A DNA stretch of 64,000 bases from JAAXHH01 sp965248395 (lineage in GTDB: Bacteria; JAAXHH01): positions 2,852,001 to 2,916,000 of the forward strand of contig OZ252103.1 in the NCBI GenBank assembly GCA_965248395.1. Reading direction: 5' to 3'. A program made the position numbers and the translations under genes. Of the stretch, positions 25,713 through 35,252 are shown in pieces. The stretch's first letter is position 1; each line of letters opens with the position of its first letter. The notes under the pieces are model-generated. The model did not search any database. It saw only the letters and a program-made list of their open reading frames with translations, and had not been told where the DNA came from.

Positions 25713-26930
25713 ATGAACTATGATTTCGACCAGCGCATCAATCGCAACGATACCCATTCGATGAAGTGGGACTACATCAAAAGGGATGGCCGCCTCGTCC
25801 GGTGGGACGAGACCGACGCCTCCCGGCACGACCGGCCGGTACTCCCGCTGTGGGTGGCGGATATGGATTTCCCGTGCGCTCAACCGGTGATCGACGCGGT
25901 AACGGAACAGGCACGACAGGGACTTTATGGATACACGATTCCGCCTCCGTCATACTACGAATCCGTGGCGCGGTGGATGAAGCGACGGCACAACTGGATC
26001 GTCCAGCCGGAGCATATCTCCTTCACACCAGGTGTGGTCCCCGCCCTTCACCTGTTGATTTCGGCCTATGTGACGCCCGGTGAAAAGGTCCTGGTACAAC
26101 CACCCGTGTACTATCCGTTCTACAACGCCATCAATAACACGCAGACGCTGGCCGCGCTGAATCCGCTGAAATACGAGAACGGCCGTTACGTCATGGACTT
26201 TGACGATCTTGCGGTAAAATGTTCCGATCCGGACGTCAAAATGGCCATTCTGTGTCATCCGCACAATCCGGTCGGCCGGGTCTGGTCCCGGAAGGATCTG
26301 ATGCGATTCGGCCGGATCTGCATGGACAACGATGTGCTGGTCGTCTCTGACGAGATCCATTGTGATCTCCTACTTGGGGGACGCACGTTTACACCGTATG
26401 CCACGCTGGGGTCGGAATACGAGGACCGGTCCATCATCTGTACCTCACCGAGCAAGACCTTCAATCTCGCCGGCCTGCAGGCATCGAACATGGTCATACC
26501 CAATGCAGCTCTTCGGGAGACCTTTCAAAACACCGTCGGAAGTTCGGGATACTTCACCCTGAACCCCTTCGGTATCGCAGCAGTTGAAGCAGCCTACGAC
26601 CATGGCGAAGAGTGGCTGAATCAACTGCTTGTCTACCTGGAAGGGAATTACCGGCTGGTCGAATCCTTCTTCAAGGAACGCCTGCCCCAGGTATCCGTCA
26701 TAGAAACCGAAGGCACCTACCTCGTCTGGGCCGACTTCCGAAGCCTGGGCCTGAACGGGGAGGCCCTGGAGCATCTGATGTTAAATGAAGCGCGCGTGTA
26801 CTTCGACGAGGGTTACATCTTTGGTCCGGAGGGCGAAGGTTTCGAGCGGATCAACATCGCGTGCCCCAGGTCGATCCTCGCCGAGGCCCTGGAGCGGATC
26901 GAAGCGGCGGTGAAGGGACTTGCCAGGTAG
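25713..26930 (+). CDS. MalY/PatB-type PLP enzyme (aminotransferase/C-S lyase)
   Basis: This 405-residue PLP enzyme belongs to the MalY/PatB group of fold-type I. It has the group's VLPLWVADMDFP at the N-terminus, CHPHNPVGRVW (cofactor Asn), VVSDEIHCDLLL (Asp) and the Schiff-base Lys in TSPSKTFNLAGLQ. Members cleave C-S bonds of cystathionine or cysteine, or transaminate. It would act in the cytoplasm. The ATG at 25713 is preferred over the longer frame to 25656; GGAG lies about 12 bases upstream. Confidence 0.9.
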   Translation: MNYDFDQRINRNDTHSMKWDYIKRDGRLVRWDETDASRHDRPVLPLWVADMDFPCAQPVIDAVTEQARQGLYGYTIPPPSYYESVARWMKRRHNWIVQPEHISFTPGVVPALHLLISAYVTPGEKVLVQPPVYYPFYNAINNTQTLAALNPLKYENGRYVMDFDDLAVKCSDPDVKMAILCHPHNPVGRVWSRKDLMRFGRICMDNDVLVVSDEIHCDLLLGGRTFTPYATLGSEYEDRSIICTSPSKTFNLAGLQASNMVIPNAALRETFQNTVGSSGYFTLNPFGIAAVEAAYDHGEEWLNQLLVYLEGNYRLVESFFKERLPQVSVIETEGTYLVWADFRSLGLNGEALEHLMLNEARVYFDEGYIFGPEGEGFERINIACPRSILAEALERIEAAVKGLAR

Positions 26931-26988
26931 TGGTTGTCCTGCAGAGAAATCTCTGAGATGGTTTCGGAAGGATTATAGGTTTACAGCT

Positions 26989-28473
26989 TTAGACGCTGGT
27001 TTTCGGTGCCGGACTCAACGCGACTGCCCGCCCCAACCAACTCACCACCACCCCCACGATCACATTAAGCGCCAGTCCCAGCACCCCGGCATGCCAACCC
27101 CACAGCTTACCAAAGCCCGCGAGGGTCAACCCGGCCGCCATGAGCGTGCCGGCGGCCATGCCCGCGGCGGCGCCCTTAGCATTGTAACGGGGCCACAACA
27201 CACCAAGGACGAACAGGGGCGCCGTCTGGATCAGGACCTCCATTTTCAGTTCGATCAGCCCCCACAGGGTAAGATCGGGCGTCAACGCGATGACGACCAG
27301 GATGGCCATGATGGCCCAGGAAAGGCGCTTCCCCCAGGCGGTAAGCTGCTCTTCCGGCAGCGACCCCATTCGCAAACCGCCCAGTACGTCCTTGACAAGC
27401 AGGGAAGAGAGGCTGAGCAGTACGGAATCGGCCGTCGACATGATCGCCGCTACGATGCCGGTGAGGACGAAGACGGTCATCACGTATAGCCAGATGGATT
27501 CCGCTGCCCAGACTTTGAGCAGGCGGGGCATGACCTGGTCGGTATCGACGCCCTCTAGGCCCGACAGCTGCGGGATGGCGAGGATCCCCACCAGTACCAC
27601 CGCCGAGATGGTCACCATCGGCATGAAAGCCATGAAGGTCAACGACCGTTTCAGGCTGCGGGTGCTCCGTGCGGCGAAGATCCGCTGGATGGCCTGGGGA
27701 TAGACGGCCGCGGCAAATCCCACCAGCAGCAGGGTGCTGATCCAGGTACGGATCGTGTCCCCTTCCGGAATGGCCGTTTTCGACGGCTGATGGGCGATGA
27801 TCCACGCCGTGGCCTCCCCTAGACGGTCTCCCCCCGATACAACGGCGGCCAGCATGCCGAGCAGGCCCACGAAGAGCAACAGTCCCTGGATGCAGTCGGT
27901 CCAGGCCACGGCCTGCATCCCGCCGAGGGTCTCGTAGAACAGGATGATGATGCCCAGGACCACCACGCCCGCCCAGAATGGAATGGCCCCACCGGATAGG
28001 CCGGAAACGATGTGACCCACAGCGAGCAGTTGCGCGAGCAGGTAGTTGGCAATAGCTACCACGAACAACACGCCGGCGAAAAGGGTCAGGTCAGACCCTC
28101 CCGAAGACCCGAAGCGATGGGCGATCCAGTCGCCCGGCGTCACGAAGTGCCACTGTCGGGACACGCGATACAGCGCCGGCGCGAAGAGCAGGTAGGCCAC
28201 CACGATGGCCATCATGAATCCGATGCTCATGATCCAGGCGAAACCCAACCGGTAGGCCTCGCCGGGATAGCCGATGAGCGTGTTGCCGCTGTACTGCGTG
28301 GCGTAGAGGGTGAAGAAGAGGACCAGCGCGCCCAGGTTCTTGCCCGCCAGGTAGAAGGAGGACATCGAATTGTCCCGCCGGCGGGCCCGGGCTACGTATC
28401 CGAGTACGATCATGAAGGCGAGATAAGCGACCAGAAACACCAGTGCGCCCGGTCCATAGGGCTGATCGGCCAT
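26989..28473 (-). CDS. Sodium:solute symporter family transporter
   Basis: This 494-residue membrane protein has about 13 predicted helices and typical SSS features: YSGNTLIGYPGEAYRLGF in the early helices, a GIVAAIMSTADSVLLSLSSL segment that lines the sodium site, and a hydrophobic C-terminus. It imports a sugar, amino acid or carboxylate with sodium in the cytoplasmic membrane. It is preceded by the small partner-like membrane protein gene, whose stop is 3 bases before its start, and both are downstream of an NHL protein gene. Confidence 0.85.
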   Translation of the reverse strand: MADQPYGPGALVFLVAYLAFMIVLGYVARARRRDNSMSSFYLAGKNLGALVLFFTLYATQYSGNTLIGYPGEAYRLGFAWIMSIGFMMAIVVAYLLFAPALYRVSRQWHFVTPGDWIAHRFGSSGGSDLTLFAGVLFVVAIANYLLAQLLAVGHIVSGLSGGAIPFWAGVVVLGIIILFYETLGGMQAVAWTDCIQGLLLFVGLLGMLAAVVSGGDRLGEATAWIIAHQPSKTAIPEGDTIRTWISTLLLVGFAAAVYPQAIQRIFAARSTRSLKRSLTFMAFMPMVTISAVVLVGILAIPQLSGLEGVDTDQVMPRLLKVWAAESIWLYVMTVFVLTGIVAAIMSTADSVLLSLSSLLVKDVLGGLRMGSLPEEQLTAWGKRLSWAIMAILVVIALTPDLTLWGLIELKMEVLIQTAPLFVLGVLWPRYNAKGAAAGMAAGTLMAAGLTLAGFGKLWGWHAGVLGLALNVIVGVVVSWLGRAVALSPAPKTSV

Positions 28474-28476
28474 GGG

Positions 28477-28695
28477 CTATCCTTCCTCCCGCCAGAACCT
28501 TTGAATTACGAATGCGGTGAAGCACGCGATAGCCAGGCAGACACCCAGGCAGATCACGACCCAGAACGGCACGCCGAACCAGACCGGAACCGGGTCGAAC
28601 TCCGGGATGTACCAGGGTATGGAGAAAGCGAACAGGACCAGGTAGACGGCCCATATCCATCGGGGAAACCGGTGGTCGGAAGTGGGACGATTCAT
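28477..28695 (-). CDS. Small membrane protein accompanying the symporter (DUF3311-like)
   Basis: This 72-residue protein has two predicted membrane segments (about residues 12-30 and 40-62) and the PRWIWAVYLVLFAFSIPWY opening often seen in DUF3311-like proteins, which are encoded just before sodium:solute symporters. It may be needed for symporter function. The ATG at 28695 follows AGGAATTGG; a longer frame to 28839 extends into the NHL gene and is not favoured. Confidence 0.75.
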   Translation of the reverse strand: MNRPTSDHRFPRWIWAVYLVLFAFSIPWYIPEFDPVPVWFGVPFWVVICLGVCLAIACFTAFVIQRFWREEG

Positions 28696-28709
28696 GAAGG
28701 AACCAATTC

Positions 28710-29567
28710 CTACAGGCGGACGTATTTGTGCACGAGGTTCTCCACGCCCACCTCGCCCACGTAGATGTCGCCGTGGCGGTCGACCCAGACGCTGTGGGCG
28801 CCGTGGGGACGATCGATGGGACCACCCCTGACGACCCACTGGGCGATGAGCCTACCGTCCATGTTCAGGATGGTGACCCCGCCGCCCTCGCCAAGGAAAA
28901 CCGTATCTTCGTCATCGACGAACAGGCCGCAGGGCGCGGGACGCCCGGGCCATTCCGCGAGGAAGCTTCCCTCGGAATCGAATACCTGTATCCGGTTGTT
29001 GGTCTCCCGGTCGGCCACGAGCAGGCGGCCGTCGGACGCGGGAAAGATATTGTGGGGGAGTGTAAACCGGCCGGGCGCGCCACCCCTTCCGCCCCAGGTG
29101 TGAACCAGGTCTCCCGAAGGCGTCATCCGGTGCACGTAACACTGTCCGTAACCATCGGAGACGTAGAGGTCCCCGGAGGACCCCTTAACGACGCGCGTCG
29201 GCATGTTGAAAGGTTTGCCCGGTTCTCCTGTCTGGTTCGGCTCACCCAGCGTCTGCAGCAGCGTGCCGTCGGTAGTAAACACCCGGACGGTATGGTCTCT
29301 GCAGTCCGGAATAAAGATCCTGTCCTCCCCGTCGATCCATATCTCGTGGGGCAGTGCCAGTATGTCGTGACCCCATTCATTCAACAGGTGGCCGTCCCGG
29401 TCGTAGACCACCACGGCGGGATTCGGCTCCCGGTCAACGACATAGACCCGGTCCCGTGAATCCACGGCCACGGCCGTGGCGATGCCCAGCGTCCTCTCGG
29501 ACCCCCATCCGGGCACCTTCTCGTAACAATAATCTCCCGATCCCCAGATCATAGTCATGTCCTCCAC
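28710..29567 (-). CDS. NHL-repeat protein (peptidylglycine-lyase-like propeller)
   Basis: The 285-residue protein is a single six-bladed NHL beta-propeller: repeat units include VAVDSRDRVYVVDR, IWIDGEDRIFIPD and FSPG-type turns. It resembles the fold of the peptidyl-alpha-hydroxyglycine lyase and related 6-bladed propellers, but no catalytic residues can be assigned. No signal peptide is seen. It is 15 bases upstream of the small membrane protein gene and two genes upstream of the symporter, so the three probably form an operon. The ATG at 29567 or the Met three residues later (29558) could be the start. Confidence 0.75.
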   Translation of the reverse strand: MEDMTMIWGSGDYCYEKVPGWGSERTLGIATAVAVDSRDRVYVVDREPNPAVVVYDRDGHLLNEWGHDILALPHEIWIDGEDRIFIPDCRDHTVRVFTTDGTLLQTLGEPNQTGEPGKPFNMPTRVVKGSSGDLYVSDGYGQCYVHRMTPSGDLVHTWGGRGGAPGRFTLPHNIFPASDGRLLVADRETNNRIQVFDSEGSFLAEWPGRPAPCGLFVDDEDTVFLGEGGGVTILNMDGRLIAQWVVRGGPIDRPHGAHSVWVDRHGDIYVGEVGVENLVHKYVRL

Positions 29568-29645
29568 GTAAATGAAATCGAACTTCTAACCGGTGTCCGG
29601 TCAGTAGTAAGGGTTATCGCAACGAATCCGATGGGTACAAATGTT

Positions 29646-29674
29646 TTGTTCCCCCTGACCATGGTGTATATACT
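29646..29674 (+). promoter_or_regulatory. Putative sigma-70 type promoter for the SDR gene
   Basis: TTGTTC (29646-29651) and TATACT (29669-29674) are 17 bases apart, in the intergenic region 132 bases before the SDR start codon. Confidence 0.4.
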
Positions 29675-29805
29675 TTGTCGATACGGCAGAAAGTAGCCTA
29701 CGCCTGGAAACCTTGAACTTTATTTCTATGCCGCTTCCGTGCGTCCGAAACCTCTACCGAAGATCTTTACTTCAGGCTATACATCGGAATGACAGGAGCC
29801 ATCTC

Positions 29806-30588
29806 ATGGGTGTACTCGACAGCTTTTCATTAAAAGGACGCACCGCCGTGGTCACGGGCGGCGCCGGACCGCAGTTCGGCAGCAGCATCTCCGAAGCCCT
29901 GGCCGAAGCGGGGGCGACCGTGGTCGTCGCTTCCAGGGACCTCGAAAACAACCGGCGGTTCGTAGCCGGACTGAACGAACGGGGTTTCGATACCCACCCC
30001 GAAGAACTCGACATCACGAACACCGCATCGGTCGATATCCTGAAACAACGTGTGATGGACCGTTTCGGCCGCGTGGATATCCTGGTCAACAGCGCGGTGG
30101 TCGGCCGCGGCGGGGGATTCGACGAGCAGACCCCCGACTACTGGGCCGCGAGCGCCCAGGGAAACATGGTGGGGCTTTTCGCCCTGTGCAAGGCCTTTGT
30201 CCCGGAGATGGCCGACCAGGGCAGCGGCAGCATCATCAACATTTCCAGTATATACGGTGTCGTCGCCAATGACCCGGGGCTGTATGAAGAAACTGGGATG
30301 AAGCAACCCCCGGATTACACCTTCGTGAAGGGCGGGATGATCAACTTCACCCGGTACCTCGCCACGTATTTCGGCAAACAGGGCGTACGGGCCAACTGCA
30401 TCTGTCCGGGCGGCTATTTCAACGAGCAGGCCAGCCCTTTCCTCCGGCGGTACGAACACCGCGTTCCCCTTGGACGGATGCTGGACAACGAGGATCTCAA
30501 AGGCGCCGTCGTCTTCCTGGCCTCCGACGCGTCTCGATACGTCACTGGGACCACACTGATGGTGGACGGCGGATGGACGGCCCTCTAG
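29806..30588 (+). CDS. Short-chain dehydrogenase/reductase family oxidoreductase
   Basis: This 260-residue classical SDR has the glycine-rich cofactor site VVTGGAGPQFGSSI, with the insert of extra residues between glycines, and NSAVVG as the NNAG equivalent. The Ser of the catalytic set is in INISSIYGVV; in the YxxxK position the sequence reads YTFVKGG, so Tyr and Lys are present. It oxidises or reduces a sugar or alcohol. The ATG at 29806 has an AGGAG 10 bases upstream; the longer frame from 29713 is not preferred. It converges with the epimerase-type gene. Confidence 0.9.
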   Translation: MGVLDSFSLKGRTAVVTGGAGPQFGSSISEALAEAGATVVVASRDLENNRRFVAGLNERGFDTHPEELDITNTASVDILKQRVMDRFGRVDILVNSAVVGRGGGFDEQTPDYWAASAQGNMVGLFALCKAFVPEMADQGSGSIINISSIYGVVANDPGLYEETGMKQPPDYTFVKGGMINFTRYLATYFGKQGVRANCICPGGYFNEQASPFLRRYEHRVPLGRMLDNEDLKGAVVFLASDASRYVTGTTLMVDGGWTAL

Positions 30589-30656
30589 CTTGACGCGGCC
30601 GGTGCCTGCTGCATGTCGGTTTACGGTTTCGGTACGGTTAACTCATCCAGGCCCGC

Positions 30657-31361
30657 TCAGGTCTCCGTCTCGACGATCGATTTGTCCCGAGGATGATAGC
30701 CGATCGCCTTGCGCCCGTGATCCAGGTCGTATAGCGCCCATGTGCTGTCCGACACGCCGAACACGACCTCGAATCGGATTCCGGGATGTATAACCGCCCT
30801 TTCGAAAACCAGTACGGCATCTCCATGGCTGAGATGATGGGGATGCCCGGGCAGGTCCCTTTGACGCTGGAAATTCCCTATGCGCACGCACACGACTTCC
30901 ATGTCGGACCGTGTCGCATACATGTAGCCCAGGCTTTCTCCGAAGACCTTGCTGATCGAATAGTAACTTTCCGGCCGCGGCGTCATGTCCACCGTGCGGA
31001 ATACATCCTGCGGATATGGCGCCAGCAGACCCGCCCGGCTGGCGAAGGCGACGCGCCGCACGCCATTGCGGCTTGCCGCTTCGAAGAGGGTGTATGTCCC
31101 AATGAAATTGGCGTGCAGGATTTCCTCCCAGGACGCGCCGCCGGCGGGGTTGCCGGCCAGATGGATCACCGCGTCCATGCCTTCCGTCGCCTGGAGCACC
31201 GCGTCCATGTCAGTGATATCTCCGACGACTTCGTCTTCCATCCCCGGGGTAGATACCCGGTCGAAACAGCGGAGGGGATAGCGGTCTTTAAGTCCGTCTA
31301 CGATGGTTGTCCCGATGACGCCGGCCGATCCGGTGACGAGTATACGAGGTGTTTCGTTCAT
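30657..31361 (-). CDS. NAD-dependent epimerase/dehydratase family protein (uronate dehydrogenase-like)
   Basis: This 234-residue extended SDR has the Rossmann start LVTGSAGVIGTT, and a catalytic YYSISK motif (Tyr-x-x-x-Lys) in residues 130-140. Overall length and lack of a long C-terminal domain resemble uronate dehydrogenases, which oxidise sugar uronates to aldarates or lactones. That would match the nearby enolase-type dehydratases. Its start codon overlaps the stop of the enolase-superfamily gene by four bases, so both are in the same minus-strand operon. Confidence 0.85.
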   Translation of the reverse strand: MNETPRILVTGSAGVIGTTIVDGLKDRYPLRCFDRVSTPGMEDEVVGDITDMDAVLQATEGMDAVIHLAGNPAGGASWEEILHANFIGTYTLFEAASRNGVRRVAFASRAGLLAPYPQDVFRTVDMTPRPESYYSISKVFGESLGYMYATRSDMEVVCVRIGNFQRQRDLPGHPHHLSHGDAVLVFERAVIHPGIRFEVVFGVSDSTWALYDLDHGRKAIGYHPRDKSIVETET

Positions 31362-32584
31362 TCCGACTCCTTGCGCTTGAATGGTCCGTGACGTTCGATC
31401 CAGTCGTAAGTCTCCTGCCAGGGCGTGCTGCCGTCTTCTTCCCAGATCTCCAGCCGTATGTCGCGGATGTTGCCCTCGCGGAATCCCGTGAGTCTGCTGA
31501 CCGAAGGATGGCCGATGGTAAAGTAGATGTTGCCCCCGGGAAGATAGGTCTTACCGATGTACCGGGGCAAGACGGTCTTCGGATTCCCGGCGATGCGCAC
31601 TAGTTCCTCTTCGTCGACTTCGACACCGAGACCGGGCCCTTCGGGCACCGGGGAACTGCCATCCGCCACCTCTATCCGGCCCCCGGTGACGTCCTCGCCG
31701 TACTGGTCGTCCAGGTTGACGGTATGCGATACATTTGGAATCACCGCGCCAAGGTGCAGCGCCATCGCCTTGCAGAGCGTCCCGCCGGTCAACTGGATGA
31801 CGGTCGACACGTTCACTTCCGCACAGGCGAATCCTCTTTTAACGCTCATACCGAGGCCGTGCTCGCCGAGCATGTAGAGGTCGGCGCATCCAAGCACGAT
31901 CTCCGGTCCGCCCCCGAGTTGCGGCACGTGCATCAGCAAGGGAATCGACGTCTTTTCGCGCAAGCGGCGCCATCCGTCCACGTCGCGCCAGATCAGCGGG
32001 TCTTCGATTACGCCGACGACGGGGGATTTTTCCAGGTGTTCGATGATGCGGGATACGTCTGCATACGAACGGTTGTGATTAAAATCGTAGTGCATTTTGA
32101 ATCCGGAAGGGGCGACCTCTTCCACGGCGCTGTTATGTTCGTAAACATCGAAGTACTCACCGGTGTGCATCTTGAATATCATGTATCCCTCGTCCACCGC
32201 GCGTTGCACCTCGGCGGCCAGGTTTTCGGGGGACGTAGTACGCGTCCAAGCCGCCACGGGTACCCGGTCACGTACCTTCTGACCCATAAGCTTGTAGGCT
32301 GGTATTTCGAGATGTTTACCCATGAGATCGTAAAGCGCACCCATGAGACCCACCGGAAGATCGGATCCGATATGGTCGAAAGGATTGCTGTCCGTCAACC
32401 GGTCCACGTCCCTGATATCCATCGTGACGTGACCCCGGCTTTCGCCGTAACCGACCACGCCGTTGTCCGCGGTCACCTTGAAGACAGTCTGCGTATCGAT
32501 ATCCCGGAACAGGACCTTCCTGTCCACGTTCCGATCGGCCAGCCGGGGATTGATATGCGTAATCGCTACATCGGTTATTTTCAT
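31358..32584 (-). CDS. Mandelate racemase/muconate lactonizing enzyme family protein (4), atypical metal site
   Basis: This 408-residue enolase-superfamily protein has a standard capping domain, FKMHTGEYFD (Lys-x-His) on strand 2, Asp in MHYDFNHNR and Glu in GVIEDPLIW. At the third metal-ligand position, where a Glu is usual, it reads IPLLMHVPQLGGG with no acid. The general-base His could be in PNVSHTVNL. It may use a changed metal site or have a different function. It overlaps the epimerase-type gene downstream by four bases and follows the PhyH gene by about 100 bases on the same strand. Confidence 0.8.
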   Translation of the reverse strand: MKITDVAITHINPRLADRNVDRKVLFRDIDTQTVFKVTADNGVVGYGESRGHVTMDIRDVDRLTDSNPFDHIGSDLPVGLMGALYDLMGKHLEIPAYKLMGQKVRDRVPVAAWTRTTSPENLAAEVQRAVDEGYMIFKMHTGEYFDVYEHNSAVEEVAPSGFKMHYDFNHNRSYADVSRIIEHLEKSPVVGVIEDPLIWRDVDGWRRLREKTSIPLLMHVPQLGGGPEIVLGCADLYMLGEHGLGMSVKRGFACAEVNVSTVIQLTGGTLCKAMALHLGAVIPNVSHTVNLDDQYGEDVTGGRIEVADGSSPVPEGPGLGVEVDEEELVRIAGNPKTVLPRYIGKTYLPGGNIYFTIGHPSVSRLTGFREGNIRDIRLEIWEEDGSTPWQETYDWIERHGPFKRKESE

Positions 32585-32681
32585 GGCCAGTCTCGTTCCC
32601 TTGCGATGTTGGTTTAAGCGTGGTTTCTGAGGAAAACACTTAAAACGTAGAGATCACCTGCGTTTTGCCAGAGACGGAACT

Positions 32682-33566
32682 TCAGGGATTGGTCAACGAC
32701 TCCGGTGTCCCCTCCTGGTTCATCCCGTCCCGCACGGTGAGGGCGATGGGCCAGCATTGGCCACCCCGTTTCCTGTACTGATCCTCCACGCCGCACAGCC
32801 AGGTAAACATGCGCGCCGCGGCGATACCGCCCTGGAACTGCTCAAACACACCCGCCGGGGGATTGAAGTCGATCCTGCTGAAATCGATGTCGTCCTGTCT
32901 CACCCAGTCCCGGGCTGGCGGTGCGGTACGCCAGTAGTTGTACTTGAGCAGATTGCGGTACCGGCTTTTTCCCCGTGGACCGGAGACGGCCTTCGAACGC
33001 CGGTGCCATACTCCGTAGACGGTCAGGAAGATGGTTCCCGCCGGACTCGCTGTCGATACTGTCCCCTGGATCGAACCGAGGTGGGCCATCATGGGGGCCT
33101 TGTTACGCATGAAATGAGAGCCGGGCAGCAGGACCGTGGGCCCCATTTCCTCGGTGCACTCTTCCGGGTAATAGAACACCTGGAGATACTCCAGCGCGGA
33201 GGTGTAGATCGTACCGCCGTCCCGGTGCCAGCTTTGAGGATGGGTGTAGGGCAGAGGTCCGCGGTGGTTGCTGATGAGAAGCGGCAGGGTGAATCCGGAG
33301 CCCAGGAGCGACCTGACGGCGCCTGCCGCCTGTGGATTCATGAGCACGCCGTCCACGAAGAAGGACTCCTTCATGATGGGGGTAGGTTCGTAGGTGCTGT
33401 CGACGCGTTCGAGGTAGTCGACGACCTTTTCGTTTATTTCGTCCGGGACGACACCGGGCAGCATCAGGTAGCCGTTTCTGCAGAAATCGATCACCTCGCG
33501 GTCCGTGAGCGTCGGAACGCAGTCCATGTTTTTTCCGTAAGGCGCCTGCGTCATTGTCGTCTCCAT
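32682..33566 (-). CDS. Phytanoyl-CoA dioxygenase family protein (2)
   Basis: This 294-residue PhyH-type Fe(II)/2-oxoglutarate enzyme has the facial triad His-x-Asp in SWHRDGGTIY, a distal His in YGVWHRRSKA and an Arg-rich segment after it (PRGKSRYRNLL) for 2-oxoglutarate. A C-terminal region after residue 210 is longer than in the first copy (13147-13977). The start ATG is three bases past the stop of the upstream hypothetical gene, so translation is probably coupled. The reaction substrate is unknown. Confidence 0.85.
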   Translation of the reverse strand: METTMTQAPYGKNMDCVPTLTDREVIDFCRNGYLMLPGVVPDEINEKVVDYLERVDSTYEPTPIMKESFFVDGVLMNPQAAGAVRSLLGSGFTLPLLISNHRGPLPYTHPQSWHRDGGTIYTSALEYLQVFYYPEECTEEMGPTVLLPGSHFMRNKAPMMAHLGSIQGTVSTASPAGTIFLTVYGVWHRRSKAVSGPRGKSRYRNLLKYNYWRTAPPARDWVRQDDIDFSRIDFNPPAGVFEQFQGGIAAARMFTWLCGVEDQYRKRGGQCWPIALTVRDGMNQEGTPESLTNP

Positions 33567-33569
33567 TTT

Positions 33570-33935
33570 CTATCTCCATCGTTCGAGGACGAATTCGTAC
33601 CCCAGGCCGTACGTATCCTGTTCACTCATGGCCAGGGACATATCGGGAAACTTGATGATGCGCCAGCCGTCGTCCAGCGCGTCCTTGATCGACCGGTATC
33701 GAAAAACCCCGGTTTCGTCAAGACCGTCGGGATCCTCACCGTCTTCGTAAATACTGATGCCGACCACCGCCGAATGGGGATTGGTCGAATGCGCCTGCAG
33801 GTAGAGCAGGCTCTGGCGCGGTGCGGCCGAAACGCTCTCCGCCATCGCCATGGCCGCGTCGATGTCATCAGCCGTAAGCGCGTTGTCCTTAAATCGATTT
33901 CTGATATGCTTCAACTGCGTCGTCAGGTTATTCAT
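33570..33935 (-). CDS. Hypothetical protein, unknown function
   Basis: The 121-residue product begins MNNLTTQLKHIRN and has a helical first half with several Met/Ala-rich turns (IDAAMAMAESV), then a compact region with YEDGEDPDGLDE and GYEFVLERW near its end. No signal peptide, membrane segment or known motif is seen. The ATG at 33935 has AAGGA about 7 bases upstream. It is directly followed by the second PhyH gene with a three-base gap. Confidence 0.7.
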   Translation of the reverse strand: MNNLTTQLKHIRNRFKDNALTADDIDAAMAMAESVSAAPRQSLLYLQAHSTNPHSAVVGISIYEDGEDPDGLDETGVFRYRSIKDALDDGWRIIKFPDMSLAMSEQDTYGLGYEFVLERWR

Positions 33936-34039
33936 CGTTCTATCCTTAGACGAAACGCCGGGGTCCGCTATAGGGTTGTGTGGAGAAATATGACCAAACA
34001 TAAACGGACGGATGGTATGTGCAAAGAAGAAAACTGCAA

Positions 34040-34975
34040 TCAACGGCGACTCGCTTTCACCATGAGCAGAAAGGAGCACTCGGCACAGATCAGCAACGTG
34101 GCCAGCGTGAGGTGCAACACCTGGACCGGTCGTGGCAGTCCGCCGTAGGCGAGAATGATCCCCAGCAGGATTTGCAGCAGGATGCCGGCCAGGATGAACC
34201 GGGCGACCGGCGCAAGCCGTTTTTCCCTGCCATGTCGCCTTACGTACCGGTAAACCAACACACCAGCCAGGAGCACCAGCCACGATGATAGCCGATGCAC
34301 GTGATCGACGAGTCCCACCTGGGCAAGCCATTCGCCACGGGGCAGTCCGCCATCATCCTTGATGAAGGGGTCGATACCCTCGCGGACCTGCGTGCCCAGT
34401 AACAGCTGCAAGGTGGTTACCGCCAGTAGCGCGAAGCCCAGCCTCAGCAGCATGGTGCGCCCCTGGACCGAAAGATCGACACGGACCCGCTGTTCCATGG
34501 ACTGAAAGGTAACGAAGAGCAGGACGCACAACAACATCACCGCCAGGGCCATATGGAGGGTTATGATCCCGGGCTGCAGCCCCGATCTGACCACCTGCCC
34601 GCCCAGCCAGCCCTGGAAGCCCACAAGCAGGAAGCTCAGGCCAGCGCAGTAAAAAACAACCGGTTGTGATCTTCTGTAACGAAACGAAAGCAGGAAGGTT
34701 AAGAATACGAGGATCCCGATCACCACACCGACCAGTCGATTGGCGTATTCAATCCACATTTTGACTGGGTTGAAGGAAGCGGTTTCGTATCCCTTCTCCA
34801 GGATATAGTCCATGTCCAGGTCTTCGACGCTCGCGGGAGGCAGCCAGGCGCCCCAGCACCTGGGCCAGTCGGGACAACCCAGACCCGCACCCGTGATCCG
34901 AACCAGGCTACCGATGGATATGAGCAGCACCGTGGCTGCCAGCGTCGCCAGAGCTGTTTTTTGTAAGGTGTTCAT
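34040..34975 (-). CDS. ctaA: Heme A synthase (COX15/CtaA family)
   Basis: The 311-residue membrane protein has eight predicted helices and the COX15/CtaA opening LVRITGAGLGCPDWPRC, with a Cys pair around residues 34-40. Heme-ligand His residues are expected in FVTFQS-preceding helices (HMALAVMLL) and in VGLVDHVHRLSSW and VQVLHLTLAT. It oxidises heme O to heme A for aa3-type cytochrome oxidases. This and the subunit III gene at 2228-2977 are the only respiratory-chain genes of this kind in the window; they are 31 kb apart. Confidence 0.9.
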   Translation of the reverse strand: MNTLQKTALATLAATVLLISIGSLVRITGAGLGCPDWPRCWGAWLPPASVEDLDMDYILEKGYETASFNPVKMWIEYANRLVGVVIGILVFLTFLLSFRYRRSQPVVFYCAGLSFLLVGFQGWLGGQVVRSGLQPGIITLHMALAVMLLCVLLFVTFQSMEQRVRVDLSVQGRTMLLRLGFALLAVTTLQLLLGTQVREGIDPFIKDDGGLPRGEWLAQVGLVDHVHRLSSWLVLLAGVLVYRYVRRHGREKRLAPVARFILAGILLQILLGIILAYGGLPRPVQVLHLTLATLLICAECSFLLMVKASRR

Positions 34976-35058
34976 GATAGGCCATCATAGACCGTTGCAC
35001 CCATTTCGGCAAGGGATATCGAAGGGGTTGTGATATGAAACTTTGGTCGGTTTTCTGG

Positions 35059-35085
35059 TTGCCAATTCAGCCGGTTTGGTATATT
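35059..35085 (+). promoter_or_regulatory. Putative promoter for tRNA-Trp
   Basis: TTGCCA (35059-35064) lies upstream of TATATT (35080-35085) with a 15-base spacer; reading the -10 box two bases later as TATTTT gives 17 bases. It is 30-50 bases before the tRNA. Confidence 0.35.
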
Positions 35086-35116
35086 TTGTCCTGAGCTTTA
35101 AGAAGCTGTTCTTGAT

Positions 35117-35189
<73 letters not shown>

Positions 35190-35252
35190 TATCACGAGTA
35201 CACACCATGCGCCGGCAAGGCGTTGTACCGGACCAGACGGACCAGACGGACC

